Notes: generated from the sequence alone by a model not told the origin. Shown: positions 22,896 through 32,381, numbered from the stretch's first letter. The stretch is 64,000 bases of DNA from Flavobacterium sp. (GCF_027483985.1 NZ_JAIXTJ010000008.1:44876-108875); one strand, 5' to 3'. A program made the numbers and translations.

Positions 22896-25676
22896 ATGAA
22901 ATTTAAATTATTATTTTTGACTCTATTACTTAGTACACTTTCTTTTGGACAAACCAAAGGTACTATTTCTGGAGTTATAACAGATAAAGATTCAAACAAT
23001 TCACCTTTACCCTTTGCAAATGTTATTATAAAAGGTACCCAAAACTCGGTATCTACTGATGAGAACGGAAAATATACTATTTCAGTTGCTCCAGGAAATT
23101 ATACAATTCAATTTAGTTTTGTTGGATATGAATCGACAGAAGTTGCAGTAACTGTTACAGCAGGTCAAGATGTTAAAGTTAATAGAGCATTAGGTGCAGG
23201 AGGATATAAACTTGATGATGTAGTAATAAAAAAAGCAGCTACAAATAGAGAAAAAGAAACAGCATTATTATCAGAACAAAAAAATGCTGTTGATATGAAA
23301 CAAGCTATTGGCGCCCAAGAATTATCAAGAAAAGGTGTTGGTGACGCAGCTGGTGCTGTAGCAAAGACAGCAGGTGTTGCCGAACAAGAAGGAGTGAAAA
23401 ATGTATTTGTAAGAGGATTAGGCGATCGTTATAATTCAACTTCATTAAATGGTCTTCCATTACCATCAGAAGATCCGGAGTACAAAAACATTTCTTTAAA
23501 GTTTTTCTCTACTAATATCATTAAAAATATAAACGTTAATAAAACTTTTAACACTAATCTTTATGGTGATGTTGCTGGAGCGAACATTGATATTGCTTCA
23601 AAAGATTTAGATCAAAAACAAGTACTAAACTTAGCAATCGGAACTGGGTATAACACTAATACAATCAGTTCTGACTTTTTAGTTGCCGATGGTAATAACT
23701 ATTTTGGTTTACTTAAAAACGGAACTGCGGTACCTCTTTCTAACTTAAATACCTATGCATTTGATAATAGTTTTAAGCCATCAGAAAAAAACAATGTAAT
23801 CAATACTAATTTTTCTATTGTTGGAGGTAAAAAATTTCAAATTGGTAGCGATAAAACATTAAACTTTTTTGGTGTAATACTTTCAAATAGTGATTATGTT
23901 TACAAGGAAGGTATCGCAAGACAAGTGAATTCTCAAGGTGGTTCAAAACAAGATTTGAACTTTAAAAAGTACGATTATGTTGCTTCACAAGCCGCGTTAG
24001 GAAGTATTAAATACAAGTTTGGAACTGGAAAAAGCTTAACTTATAATGGTTTATATATTCACGACAGCAATCAAAGTGTTGGAGATTATAGCGGTTTTAC
24101 AACAAGTATCAATGACAATGATTTTGCTACCAACTCATTTATTAGAAGACAACAGATAAACAATAATAATCTTTTCTCAAACCAATTATTGTTAGAATAT
24201 AAGTTCTCACCTAAGTTAGAAACTTCAGCTGGATTTTCATACAACACTGTACGAGGATCAGAGCCAGATAGAAGAACAAACTCTTATGATTATGACTATG
24301 ACGGTACAGATGGAACTAAAAATTATGTAGTAGGTTCAAATAGTGTTGCTTTGAATAATCGTTTTTTCTCAACATTAGACGAAGATGATTTAGCTGCAAA
24401 ATTAGATTTCACTTACACTTTTAATCCTGAATCTGATTTAATGAAAAAATTATCATTTGGTGCAAATTATAGAAATACTGAAAGAACATTTAATTATACT
24501 CAATTTAACTTCGATTTTGCAGATAACACTACTGCAATAGAAATTAACAATCCAGATGCTGTTTTCAATCAAGCAGGTTTAGCTAGCGGGAATTTTGAAA
24601 TTGTAACTGGTAGAGGAACAGGCGCCAACGCTTTTGACCCATTCTACTACATTGGTAAAAAGAAAGTTGTTGCAGCATATACACAAATAGTTTATCCTTT
24701 TTCAGATAAATTAACGGTACAAGCTGGATTTAGATATGAAAATGTTGACCAGAAGGTAGACTGGGATACAAACCTTTCAAGCAGTGTAAACAGTTTGACT
24801 GTAGATCCGTCTTTAATTAAAAAAGATTATTTCTTACCTAGTTTAACAGCTAAATATTCGTTTAACAAAAAAAATATTGTGAGATTAGCAGCAAGTCAAA
24901 CTTATACTTTTCCACAATTTAAAGAAACTGCACTTTTCTTGTATGAAGATGTGAACTTCTCAAGTTTTGGTAATCCAGATTTAGTTCCTGCAACTAACTT
25001 AAATTTCGACCTTAAATATGATTTTTACCTTTCTAACAAAGAAATCATTTCGTTAGGAACTTTTTACAAGAAAATACAAGATCCAATTAACAGAATTCGT
25101 GTTGCTTCTGCAGCAAATGAATTATCTTATGTAAACTTTGGAGATGCCTTTGCAACAGGTTTTGAACTTGAAGCTAGAAAATCAATTATCGATGTTAAAA
25201 CGGATGCTACTACTAAAAACTTAGCTTTTGGTTTAAACTTATCGTACTTGTACACCAATCAGAAAATCATTGACAATAAAAATGATAAACTTACTGTACA
25301 ACCAACTAACACTGAAGATAAATTAGAAGGAGCTTCTCCATTGTTAATCAATTCTGATATCAGTTACAACTTCACAAATTCTAAAAATAGTTTAACTACT
25401 TCATTAGTATTTAACTATTTCTATGATAAAATTTATTCAATCGGAACAGCTACAAACCAAAACATTGTTGAGAAATCAGTACCAACATTAGATTTGGTTA
25501 ACAAATTCGACTTTATAAAAAACAAACTTGGTATTAACTTATCAGTGAAAAACATATTGAATCCAAACTTTAAATTAACGCAAGAAACTTCTCAAAATAA
25601 TACGACTACAGAAACTATCGTAAGCAGTTATAAAAAAGGAGTATTTGCAAGTTTTGGAATTTATTGGAATTTATAA
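22896..25676 (+). CDS. TonB-dependent outer-membrane receptor with carboxypeptidase-regulatory N-domain
   Basis: A 926-residue outer-membrane transporter. A signal peptide (1-18, ending SFGQ) is followed by a carboxypeptidase-D-regulatory-like domain (about 20-105), then a plug (about 125-245, with VFVRGLGDRYNSTSLNG) and a beta-barrel to the C-terminus, which ends in aromatic residues (GIYWNL). The C-terminal barrel shows alternating Asn, Tyr and Phe-rich strands. The substrate is unknown. The Pho-like regulator genes next door suggest a phosphorus-containing ligand, which is inference. It is followed after 38 bp by a lipoprotein gene, a SusC/SusD-like arrangement without a SusD fold. Confidence 0.9.
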   Translation: MKFKLLFLTLLLSTLSFGQTKGTISGVITDKDSNNSPLPFANVIIKGTQNSVSTDENGKYTISVAPGNYTIQFSFVGYESTEVAVTVTAGQDVKVNRALGAGGYKLDDVVIKKAATNREKETALLSEQKNAVDMKQAIGAQELSRKGVGDAAGAVAKTAGVAEQEGVKNVFVRGLGDRYNSTSLNGLPLPSEDPEYKNISLKFFSTNIIKNINVNKTFNTNLYGDVAGANIDIASKDLDQKQVLNLAIGTGYNTNTISSDFLVADGNNYFGLLKNGTAVPLSNLNTYAFDNSFKPSEKNNVINTNFSIVGGKKFQIGSDKTLNFFGVILSNSDYVYKEGIARQVNSQGGSKQDLNFKKYDYVASQAALGSIKYKFGTGKSLTYNGLYIHDSNQSVGDYSGFTTSINDNDFATNSFIRRQQINNNNLFSNQLLLEYKFSPKLETSAGFSYNTVRGSEPDRRTNSYDYDYDGTDGTKNYVVGSNSVALNNRFFSTLDEDDLAAKLDFTYTFNPESDLMKKLSFGANYRNTERTFNYTQFNFDFADNTTAIEINNPDAVFNQAGLASGNFEIVTGRGTGANAFDPFYYIGKKKVVAAYTQIVYPFSDKLTVQAGFRYENVDQKVDWDTNLSSSVNSLTVDPSLIKKDYFLPSLTAKYSFNKKNIVRLAASQTYTFPQFKETALFLYEDVNFSSFGNPDLVPATNLNFDLKYDFYLSNKEIISLGTFYKKIQDPINRIRVASAANELSYVNFGDAFATGFELEARKSIIDVKTDATTKNLAFGLNLSYLYTNQKIIDNKNDKLTVQPTNTEDKLEGASPLLINSDISYNFTNSKNSLTTSLVFNYFYDKIYSIGTATNQNIVEKSVPTLDLVNKFDFIKNKLGINLSVKNILNPNFKLTQETSQNNTTTETIVSSYKKGVFASFGIYWNL

Positions 25677-25714
25677 ACAACAACTTTAATAACAACAATT
25701 AAAACTTTTTAAAA

Positions 25715-26899
25715 ATGAACACAACAATTAAAAGATTTCTTTTGCTTTCGGTTTTTGCCGCAACATTTGTAAGTTGTAGTAGTGATGATGACAACAACAC
25801 AACTGCACCTGCACTTGACGGAGTTATTACTTCATTAACAGATGCTGATTACAGCGCAACTGATTTAAAAGGAAACATCGGTGCTGACATTACTTTACCA
25901 GTAGGTGAGTACATTTTAAATGGTGCTTTGGTAGTAAAAAGCCCGTACACATTAACAATTTTACCAGGAACAACTTTTAAAGCTACAGCTGGTGGAACTG
26001 CAATTTATGTTGCTGTTGAACAAGGTGCTAAAATTAATGCAGCAGGAAGCGCTACAGCTCCAATTCGTTTTACTTCTAATGCTTCTAATAAAAGATCTGG
26101 AGATTGGGGTGGATTATTGATTATGGGTAGAGCTCCATTAAGTGGTGGTGGAACTGCAACTACAGAAGTTGTTGATTTTACTTATGGTGGAACTGTAAAC
26201 AATGACAACTCTGGAACATTATCTTATGTTATTGTTGAATATTCTGGAGCTAGAATTAACGGAGAAAAAGAATTTAACGGAATTACTTTCTACGGTGTTG
26301 GTAACGGAACAACTGTAAACAACATTGCCTCTTTAAACGGTGATGATGATGCAATCGAATTTTTTGGTGGATCAGTTAATGTAACAAATGTACTTGTTGT
26401 TAATGCAAAAGATGATATGTTAGATTGGACTCAAGGATATACTGGAACAATCAACAATGCTTATGCAATAAGAGAATTAGGATTCAACGACATTACTTCT
26501 GACCCAAGAGGAATTGAAGCAGATGGAAACTTAGACGGTTTATCTCCAACTCAAGCTGGACAATCAGATGTTACAGTTACTAATGTTACAATTGTAAATA
26601 ACTCAATCGTTTCATTAAACGATATCATCAAAATCAGAAGAGGAAGTAAAGCTACAATTACTAATTGTTTAGTAAAACAAGGTAACACAACTCCTGCTCC
26701 TGGAGATTTAGTTGACTGTTCAGATACTTTAGGTTCAGCTGCTGCTGGTACTACAGTTACTTTGGTAGGTTCAGGAACTAACTTAAATTTAGCAGATAAC
26801 AATCTTGGTTCAAATGCAGCTACAGTTAATGCAACTGCTGGTTCAACTGGTGGAGCTAACACTTCAGTTTTAACTTGGACAGGTTATACTTTTAACTAA
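25715..26899 (+). CDS. surface-type lipoprotein with right-handed beta-helix
   Basis: A 394-residue lipoprotein with a lipobox at Cys21 followed by SSDDDNN, an acidic stretch resembling Bacteroidota surface-lipoprotein export signals. The rest consists of repeated short beta-strands rich in Asn, Gly, Ile and Val (for example GTTVNNIASLNGDDDAIEF), characteristic of a right-handed parallel beta-helix. It lies 38 bp after the TonB-dependent receptor gene and is probably its partner, capturing ligand at the surface. The family and substrate are not recognised. A strong terminator follows. Confidence 0.8.
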   Translation: MNTTIKRFLLLSVFAATFVSCSSDDDNNTTAPALDGVITSLTDADYSATDLKGNIGADITLPVGEYILNGALVVKSPYTLTILPGTTFKATAGGTAIYVAVEQGAKINAAGSATAPIRFTSNASNKRSGDWGGLLIMGRAPLSGGGTATTEVVDFTYGGTVNNDNSGTLSYVIVEYSGARINGEKEFNGITFYGVGNGTTVNNIASLNGDDDAIEFFGGSVNVTNVLVVNAKDDMLDWTQGYTGTINNAYAIRELGFNDITSDPRGIEADGNLDGLSPTQAGQSDVTVTNVTIVNNSIVSLNDIIKIRRGSKATITNCLVKQGNTTPAPGDLVDCSDTLGSAAAGTTVTLVGSGTNLNLADNNLGSNAATVNATAGSTGGANTSVLTWTGYTFN

Positions 26900-26920
26900 T
26901 AAGTACCTCTATAAAAATCA

Positions 26921-26949
26921 AAATCCCTCAATTCGAGGGATTTTTTGTT
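26921..26949 (+). terminator. terminator of the receptor-lipoprotein operon
   Basis: A 9-bp stem (26921-26929 with 26935-26943), a 5-nt loop and a T run, 21 bp beyond the lipoprotein stop. Confidence 0.85.
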
Positions 26950-27076
26950 TTTGTAAGATTTTTTACATTCTTTTGGAACTCCAAAATTTTCAATAAATAA
27001 AACTATACTACTCGCTGAAATAAAACTTAAGAATGAAATTGTCAACTTAATTTACTATTCGAAATTTTACCAAATA

Positions 27077-27108
27077 AAAAAAGCTCATCGTTACTGATGA
27101 GCTTTTTT
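27077..27108. terminator. bidirectional terminator
   Basis: A perfect 13-bp stem (27077-27089 with 27096-27108), a 6-nt loop and T runs in both directions, serving the MORN protein gene on the minus strand. The 130 bp between this and the terminator at 26921 show no gene. Confidence 0.85.
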
Positions 27109-27125
27109 GTTTTAAGCAAATAAAC

Positions 27126-27476
27126 TTAATCTTTATCTGCAATACTATTTTGTGCGAACTTTTTTACATCAACAATACGATTGTCAACATAACTTACTTC
27201 ACTTACCGTACTTCCATTGGAATAAAACATCCATTTTCCTGATTTTTCACCGTTTGTATATTCAGCAATAGCGCTTACGTTTCCGTTTACGTCATACGAA
27301 GTCCATTTTCCGTCTAACTTTCCGTCTTTGAAATATCCTACTTGTTGTACAGCACCGTTATTATAGTGATAAGTAGCTTTCACTAAACTTCCTTCAGCTT
27401 CTAAAACAGGTTGAATTTCCTGACCAAATGCAACACCTGACAACATTAAAACTAAGATTACAACTAATATTTTCAT
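27126..27476 (-). CDS. small exported MORN-repeat protein (YwqK-like)
   Basis: A 116-residue protein with a signal peptide (about 1-18, ending AFGQ). It carries three or four MORN-like repeats of the form YxNGxxxxxGxYxDGKLDGKW (KDGKLDGKWTSYDVNG, then TNGEKSGKWMFYSNG). Such repeats are found in the YwqK antitoxin-like family, but no toxin gene is adjacent, so a toxin-antitoxin role is not supported. It is likely periplasmic or outer-membrane-associated. The function is unknown. Confidence 0.8.
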   Translation of the reverse strand: MKILVVILVLMLSGVAFGQEIQPVLEAEGSLVKATYHYNNGAVQQVGYFKDGKLDGKWTSYDVNGNVSAIAEYTNGEKSGKWMFYSNGSTVSEVSYVDNRIVDVKKFAQNSIADKD

Positions 27477-27663
27477 AGTATTTGGGTTTTTGAATTAATA
27501 ATTAGATAACAAATATATAACTATTTTTACAATTACCAAACTTTTACTTAACAATTTGGTAACATTAGAAAATTTATCTAAAAAAGTATTGCTCAAGTAA
27601 CCTACTTAAAACCGTAAAAAATAATTATTGTGTGTCACTGTGTTAAATTTTTGAATTTTGGCA

Positions 27664-27692
27664 TTGTATTTGAAAACTAATTTATATATTTG
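27664..27692 (+). promoter_or_regulatory. promoter of the stand-alone T9SS-domain gene
   Basis: TTG (27664-27666), 18-nt spacer and TATATTTG (27685-27692) form a near-consensus Bacteroidota promoter 18 bp before the ATG at 27711. The upstream 170 bp hold no gene. Confidence 0.7.
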
Positions 27693-27710
27693 CTATAACC
27701 AAGTTGAATT

Positions 27711-28046
27711 ATGAACAAAAACTACTTTTATATTATTCTTTTATTCCTATCGTTAAGCACTGCAAGTGTGATGGCGCAAGATGGAAAATCTGCATCAAGA
27801 GTGCAGGAGAATACTATTGATGGATTAAGTTTTTATCCAAACCCTGCAACTAACGGTAAGATTTATATCTCTTCAAGATCTAACGAGGACAAACAAATCA
27901 CTATCTTTGATGTACTTGGAAAAAAAGTACTACAAACAACTCTCTCATCAAGAGAATTGAACATTTCTTCATTGACACCAGGAATCTACCTTATTAAGAT
28001 AGAAGAAGGTGACGCAAGCGCTACTAGAAAATTAATTGTCAGATAG
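27711..28046 (+). CDS. stand-alone T9SS type A sorting domain protein
   Basis: A 111-residue protein with a signal peptide (1-22, ending VMAQ) and, after about 20 residues, essentially just a type A T9SS C-terminal domain: LSFYPNPATNGKIYISS, ITIFDVLGKKVL, LNISSLTPGIYLIKI and ending ATRKLIVR. Those are the classic CTD elements. There is no passenger domain. It has its own consensus promoter and start, so it is not a gene fragment. It is closely similar to the CTD of the lamin-tail protein encoded next. The function is unknown. Regulation or competition for the secretion machinery is a speculation. Confidence 0.88.
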   Translation: MNKNYFYIILLFLSLSTASVMAQDGKSASRVQENTIDGLSFYPNPATNGKIYISSRSNEDKQITIFDVLGKKVLQTTLSSRELNISSLTPGIYLIKIEEGDASATRKLIVR

Positions 28047-28109
28047 TTAAATAACGCTATTGTTAACCTTTTTTTTACTTTGATTATTTTTATTTAAAAA
28101 AATAGTCTT

Positions 28110-28117
28110 TATCTTTG
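28110..28117 (+). promoter_or_regulatory. -7 element of the lamin-tail gene
   Basis: TATCTTTG fits TAnnTTTG and lies 25 bp before the ATG at 28143. Confidence 0.6.
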
Positions 28118-28142
28118 TATCCTAAAATCTTATATTAAAATT

Positions 28143-29039
28143 ATGAAAAAAATTTACTTTTTGTTTGCTATTGCTTTAGTTAGTTCACTATCTAACGCTC
28201 AAGTTGTAATTAGCCAATTCTATGGCGGTGGTGGAAATGGTGGTGCGATTTATACAAACGATTTTGTTGAATTATTCAACAGAGGAACTGTAGCCCAAAA
28301 CTTATCTGGTTGGTCAGTTCAATATGCTTCAGCTACTGGTTCATCATGGGCGGTGACTCAACTTCCAAATGTTACCATAGAACCTGGTAAATACTATCTT
28401 ATTCAACAAGCCGCTGGAGCAACTGCAGCTGCAGCATTACCTACTCCAGATTTAGACGCAACAACTTGTGCATGTTCGTTTTCAGGTGGAGCAACACCTG
28501 CAGCAATTCCTGGTATTTCAATGGCAGGTACAAATGGAAAATTAATATTAGTTAATACTATAGTTGCTGAAACTACTGCAACACCTTCTGGAGCTCAAAT
28601 CATTGACAAAGTTGGATATGGTTCTGCTACAAACTTTGAAGGAACCGCTGCTACAGCACCTTTATCAAATTCAACTGCTGGTTTAAGAAACAACAATGGT
28701 TGTACTGATACAAATGATAATGCTGCTGATTTTACTGTTGGAACACCAGCGGCTAGAAACTCTGCAACAACAACAAATACTTGTAGTTTAGCCAATAACC
28801 AAAACGCTATCGCTGGTTTATCAGTTTTCCCTAATCCAGTGAAAAATGGTGTTTTCTACATCAATACTGATGCTAATGCTGAAAGAACAGTTACTGTTTT
28901 TGACGTATTAGGCAAACAAGTATTAAACGTTACAACTTCTGAATCTGCTATCAATGTAAACAACCTAACTGCTGGTGTATATATGGTTCAAATTTCTGAA
29001 GAAGGAAATACAGCTTCTAAAAAATTAGTTATTGAGTAA
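28143..29039 (+). CDS. T9SS-secreted lamin-tail-domain protein
   Basis: A 298-residue secreted protein. Signal peptide (1-19, ending SNAQ), then a lamin tail domain (about 20-200) recognised by VVISQFYGGGGNGGAIYTNDFVELFN-like opening, of which VISQFYGGGGNGG and DFVELFNRG are the key parts. The C-terminal 75 residues are a type A T9SS sorting domain (LSVFPNPVKNG to ASKKLVIE). Cysteines in CACS are unpaired with any known motif. Lamin-tail domains in bacteria occur on surface and secreted nucleases and adhesins, but there is no nuclease domain here, so its role is binding or structural, which is inference. Confidence 0.9.
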   Translation: MKKIYFLFAIALVSSLSNAQVVISQFYGGGGNGGAIYTNDFVELFNRGTVAQNLSGWSVQYASATGSSWAVTQLPNVTIEPGKYYLIQQAAGATAAAALPTPDLDATTCACSFSGGATPAAIPGISMAGTNGKLILVNTIVAETTATPSGAQIIDKVGYGSATNFEGTAATAPLSNSTAGLRNNNGCTDTNDNAADFTVGTPAARNSATTTNTCSLANNQNAIAGLSVFPNPVKNGVFYINTDANAERTVTVFDVLGKQVLNVTTSESAINVNNLTAGVYMVQISEEGNTASKKLVIE

Positions 29040-29060
29040 TTAGTTTTAAAATTATATTAG

Positions 29061-29089
29061 AAAGCTCCAATTTATGTTGGAGCTTTTTT
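29061..29089 (+). terminator. terminator of the lamin-tail gene
   Basis: A perfect 10-bp stem (29061-29070 with 29077-29086), a 6-nt loop and T run, 22 bp after the stop. Confidence 0.85.
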
Positions 29090-29105
29090 ATTTTCATTAC
29101 TTTTG
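29077..29105 (+). promoter_or_regulatory. promoter of the LuxE-like gene
   Basis: TTG (29077-29079, inside the terminator arm), 18-nt spacer and TACTTTTG (29098-29105). The start codon at 29152 is 46 bp further. Confidence 0.55.
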
Positions 29106-29151
29106 CAATGCATTTGAACTTATTTCAGATATAATAAAAAGACTCTAAACC

Positions 29152-30132
29152 TTGATTGCATCTAACGATATATTCACAATTTCCAACCAAAAGCAATTTG
29201 AAAAAATAGCTCTAAAAGTTTTTCGTTTTCAATACGATAATAACAAAGTATATCGCGAATTCTGTGAGTTATTAAAAGTAGAAAAAGGAACTGTAAAATC
29301 GTTGCAACAAATTCCGTTTTTACCGATTCAGTTTTTTAAAAGTCACGATGTTTTATCTTCAAATGATGCCATCCAAGAGACTTTTACAAGTAGCGGCACG
29401 ACTGGAATGATTACAAGTAAACATCTAATAACCGATGTAACTTTATATGAAGAAAGCTACCGCAATGCTTTTTCAGAATTTTATGGAAATATAGAAGATT
29501 ATGCCGTTTTAGCCTTACTTCCATCCTATCTTGAACGTTCTGGCTCTTCTCTCATTTATATGGTAAAAGATTTGATTGCACTTTCCAACAATGAAAATAG
29601 TGGTTTTTATTTACACAACTATGACGAACTCATTTCGAAATTAACTGAACTTGATGCATCAGGACAAAATGTACTGCTAATTGGTGTAACTTATGCTTTA
29701 TTGGATTTAATTGAACAACGAAAGTTTCAATTAAAAAATACCATTATTATGGAAACTGGCGGTATGAAAGGCAAACGTAAAGAAATCATCCGCGAAGAAT
29801 TGCACGAAATGCTTTGCGAAGGTTTTGGCGTTGCAAGTATACATTCAGAATATGGAATGACCGAATTGTTATCGCAAGCCTATTCTTTAGGTAACGGAAT
29901 TTTTGAATGTCCCAACTGGATGAATATTTTAATTCGCGATACCGAAGATGCATTATCATATATCGAAGCCGGAAAAACTGGCGGAATAAACGTTATAGAT
30001 TTAGCCAACATCAATTCGTGTTCCTTCATTGCGACACAAGATTTAGGAAAAAAATATCCCAACAATTCCTTTGAAGTATTAGGTCGCTTTGATAATTCAG
30101 ATATTCGAGGTTGTAATTTGATGGTTTTGTAA
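29152..30132 (+). CDS. LuxE-type acyl-protein synthetase-like protein
   Basis: A 326-residue cytoplasmic protein of the LuxE/acyl-protein-synthetase family, which adenylates fatty acids or an equivalent carboxylate and moves it to a protein. Conserved elements are FTSSGTTG (about 82-89), an AMP-binding-type P-loop, and HSEYGMTELLSQAYS near residue 235. No bioluminescence genes are near. The reading frame opens after an in-frame stop at 29146, so translation begins at TTG (29152) or ATT (29155). It probably activates an acyl group for cell-surface or lipid chemistry, which is inference. It has its own promoter and is monocistronic. Confidence 0.85.
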   Translation: MIASNDIFTISNQKQFEKIALKVFRFQYDNNKVYREFCELLKVEKGTVKSLQQIPFLPIQFFKSHDVLSSNDAIQETFTSSGTTGMITSKHLITDVTLYEESYRNAFSEFYGNIEDYAVLALLPSYLERSGSSLIYMVKDLIALSNNENSGFYLHNYDELISKLTELDASGQNVLLIGVTYALLDLIEQRKFQLKNTIIMETGGMKGKRKEIIREELHEMLCEGFGVASIHSEYGMTELLSQAYSLGNGIFECPNWMNILIRDTEDALSYIEAGKTGGINVIDLANINSCSFIATQDLGKKYPNNSFEVLGRFDNSDIRGCNLMVL

Positions 30133-30177
30133 TTTATTGCATTTATAAACGTTATTTCATAAACTGAAACTAATTTT

Positions 30178-30891
30178 ATGCGTTGTCTTCTTTACCTTCT
30201 ATTCTTTCTATCACTTTCAGCATCAAGCCAAATTGATTTAAAAATAGACGCCATAACTTCAATTGATTCTATTCCTGATGAAAGAAAATTTATCATCACT
30301 TATCATATTGAAAATCTTGGCGATAAAGAGGTTTCTTTTTTCTTTAACCCAAAAGGATTAGTTCCAAATGCTAGAGCATCTATGTCTAGAGCTTTAGTTT
30401 ACAAAGTGTTTCAAAAAGACGAGCTTGTTGATATTGACAACATTTTTGATGGCCGAAAAGCTAATTCTTTTGAAGAGCAACTTAAAGCTGCAAAAACGGA
30501 TGAAGAACGAAAAGCAATTATTCAAGCAAGATTCAAAGAATTGAATATTGATGAAAAAACGGATATAGAAGAAGCCAAAAACGATGTGAATTATTATTTG
30601 AAACAACAAAGTAAAAGCTTAATGGCCGATATTTTTACTATAAAAGCTAAAGAAAAAATTACGTTTACAAAAGTGATTCATTGGGATAAAACACGTTATT
30701 TTAAATTTGGAAATGCCGAGTTTTATCTTGACGAAAACACACCTCATTATTTGGAGCTTACTTTACACCTAATGAAAGAACAATTTAAAGAAAAACTGCT
30801 TCCAGAAGATTATGAAAAGATAATGAAAAACCCCAATTTTATTAGTGGTTGGATCATTTCCAATAAAATGGAACTTAACTTTAGCGAATAA
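30178..30891 (+). CDS. secreted hypothetical protein
   Basis: A 237-residue protein with a signal peptide (1-18, ending ASSQ). The N-terminal third is beta-rich with a Gly-containing ENLGDKEVSFFFNPKG segment. The centre is highly charged (KAAKTDEERKAIIQAR, EEAKNDVNYYLKQQ) and helical. No known family is recognised. It follows the LuxE-like gene after 45 bp, but a shared transcript is not proven. The tyrS terminator overlaps its stop codon on the other strand. Confidence 0.6.
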   Translation: MRCLLYLLFFLSLSASSQIDLKIDAITSIDSIPDERKFIITYHIENLGDKEVSFFFNPKGLVPNARASMSRALVYKVFQKDELVDIDNIFDGRKANSFEEQLKAAKTDEERKAIIQARFKELNIDEKTDIEEAKNDVNYYLKQQSKSLMADIFTIKAKEKITFTKVIHWDKTRYFKFGNAEFYLDENTPHYLELTLHLMKEQFKEKLLPEDYEKIMKNPNFISGWIISNKMELNFSE

Positions 30892-30914
30892 AAAAAGGAG
30901 CTAAAAAGCTCCTT
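30892..30914 (-). terminator. terminator of tyrS
   Basis: An 8-bp stem (30895-30902 with 30907-30914), a 4-nt loop and a minus-strand T run, 7 bp after the tyrS stop. It also serves the converging upstream gene weakly. Confidence 0.75.
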
Positions 30915-30920
30915 CCTAAT

Positions 30921-32216
30921 TTATATTACTTTGATCAAATAATAATTTTTCTTTCCTTTTTGAAGGACTAAAAATTTATCTTTCACCAAATCTTTTTCGG
31001 TAATCACGTAATCCTCAGCGACTTTTTCTTTGTTTAAAGAAACTGCATTCTGTTTCAATTCACGTCGAGCATCGCTATTTGAAGCTAAGAAACCTGTTTT
31101 CGCAGCAAGCGCAGCAATCATATCCAATCCGGCAACGATGTCTTCTTTTGCAATTTCGGCATTTGGAACGCCATCAAATACTTCAACAAAAGTTGCATCA
31201 TCCAATTGCGCTAAATCATCCATAGTTGGACTAAAAAAAGCATTTGATGCAAAAATTGCTCTTTCTAACTCTTCTTTTCCATGCACAAAAATCGTTATTT
31301 CTTCAGCTAATCGTTTTTGTAAAACACGCAAATGTGGCGCTTCTTGATGTTCAGCAATCAAAGCATCAATAGTATTTTTATCTAAAAAAGTGAAGATTTT
31401 AATGTATTTTTCAGCGTCAACGTCGGTTGTATTCAACCAAAATTGGTAAAATTTATAAACCGAAGTTTTATCGGCTGTCAACCAAACATTTCCACCTTCT
31501 GATTTACCAAATTTAGAACCATCAGCTTTGGTAATTAACGGACAAGTCATAGCATAAGCTTTAGCACCTTCACCATTCATTCTTCTTACTAACTCTGTTC
31601 CTGTTGTGATATTTCCCCATTGGTCTGAACCACCCATTTGCAACAAACAATGGTGTGTTTTATATAAATGATGAAAATCATAACCTTGAATTAATTGGTA
31701 AGTAAACTCAGTAAAACTCATTCCTTCGCCAGTTTCTCCGCTCAATCGTTTCTTAACCGAATCTTTTGCCATCATATAATTCACTGTGATACGTTTTCCG
31801 ACATCACGCGCAAAATTGATAAACGAAAAGTCTTTCATCCAATCATAATTGTTAACTAAAATGGGAGCATTTGCTGCAGTTGAATTAAAATCTAAAAATC
31901 GAGATAAAACCGCTTTAATTCCGGCCACATTTTTATCTAAAGTAACTTCGTCTAAAAGATTTCTTTCATCAGATTTTCCGGATGGATCACCAATCATTCC
32001 GGTAGCACCACCAACAAGAGCGATAGGTTTATGACCAAATTTTTCTAAATGAACCAACAAAATAATAGGCACTAAACTTCCAATATGCAACGAATCACTT
32101 GTTGGATCAAATCCTATATAAGTCGATGTCATTTCTTTTAAAAGTTGCTCTTCGGTTCCGGGCATAATATCGTGAACCAATCCTCTCCATTGCAATTCTT
32201 CTACTAAATTCTTCAT
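30921..32216 (-). CDS. tyrS: tyrosyl-tRNA synthetase
   Basis: A 431-residue class I synthetase. HIGH-like HIGS (44-47) and KMSKS-like KFGKS (about 235) bracket the catalytic domain. The C-terminal S4-type RNA-binding domain ends [17 protein letters not shown]. Length matches TyrRS of the TyrS1 type. The start is the ATG at 32216 ([12 protein letters not shown]). An in-frame TTG seven codons upstream is judged spurious. Upstream are short tandem repeats rather than a clear promoter. Confidence 0.97.
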   Translation of the reverse strand: MKNLVEELQWRGLVHDIMPGTEEQLLKEMTSTYIGFDPTSDSLHIGSLVPIILLVHLEKFGHKPIALVGGATGMIGDPSGKSDERNLLDEVTLDKNVAGIKAVLSRFLDFNSTAANAPILVNNYDWMKDFSFINFARDVGKRITVNYMMAKDSVKKRLSGETGEGMSFTEFTYQLIQGYDFHHLYKTHHCLLQMGGSDQWGNITTGTELVRRMNGEGAKAYAMTCPLITKADGSKFGKSEGGNVWLTADKTSVYKFYQFWLNTTDVDAEKYIKIFTFLDKNTIDALIAEHQEAPHLRVLQKRLAEEITIFVHGKEELERAIFASNAFFSPTMDDLAQLDDATFVEVFDGVPNAEIAKEDIVAGLDMIAALAAKTGFLASNSDARRELKQNAVSLNKEKVAEDYVITEKDLVKDKFLVLQKGKKNYYLIKVI

Positions 32217-32256
32217 TTTATTTAATAATTTGCGCAAATATAACTCTAAGATTTTA

Positions 32257-32278
32257 GATTTCAGATTTCAGATTTCAG
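32257..32278. repeat. 7-bp tandem array (GATTTCA)
   Basis: Three perfect tandem copies of GATTTCA between tyrS and the epimerase gene. A mismatched fourth unit, ATTTTA, precedes them. Confidence 0.7.
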
Positions 32279-32330
32279 AATTTGAATTATTTTACTAAAT
32301 AAATAAGTACTTGAAGTTCTCTGTTCAAAC

Positions 32331-32354
32331 TTTTAAACCTTTAAACTTTTAAAC
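32331..32354. repeat. 8-bp tandem array (TTTTAAAC)
   Basis: TTTTAAAC, CTTTAAAC and TTTTAAAC in tandem directly upstream of the epimerase gene, with a further partial unit on each side. Confidence 0.7.
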
Positions 32355-32381
32355 TTGTTTCTTAAATCTTATCTTTACAGA

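Noticed and set aside
27126..27476. A toxin-antitoxin pair involving the MORN/YwqK protein
   Set aside because: No toxin-like gene adjoins it and the protein has a signal peptide.
27711..28046. The CTD-only gene as a truncated pseudogene of a larger T9SS protein
   Set aside because: It has its own near-consensus promoter, signal peptide, start and stop, with no upstream remnant.
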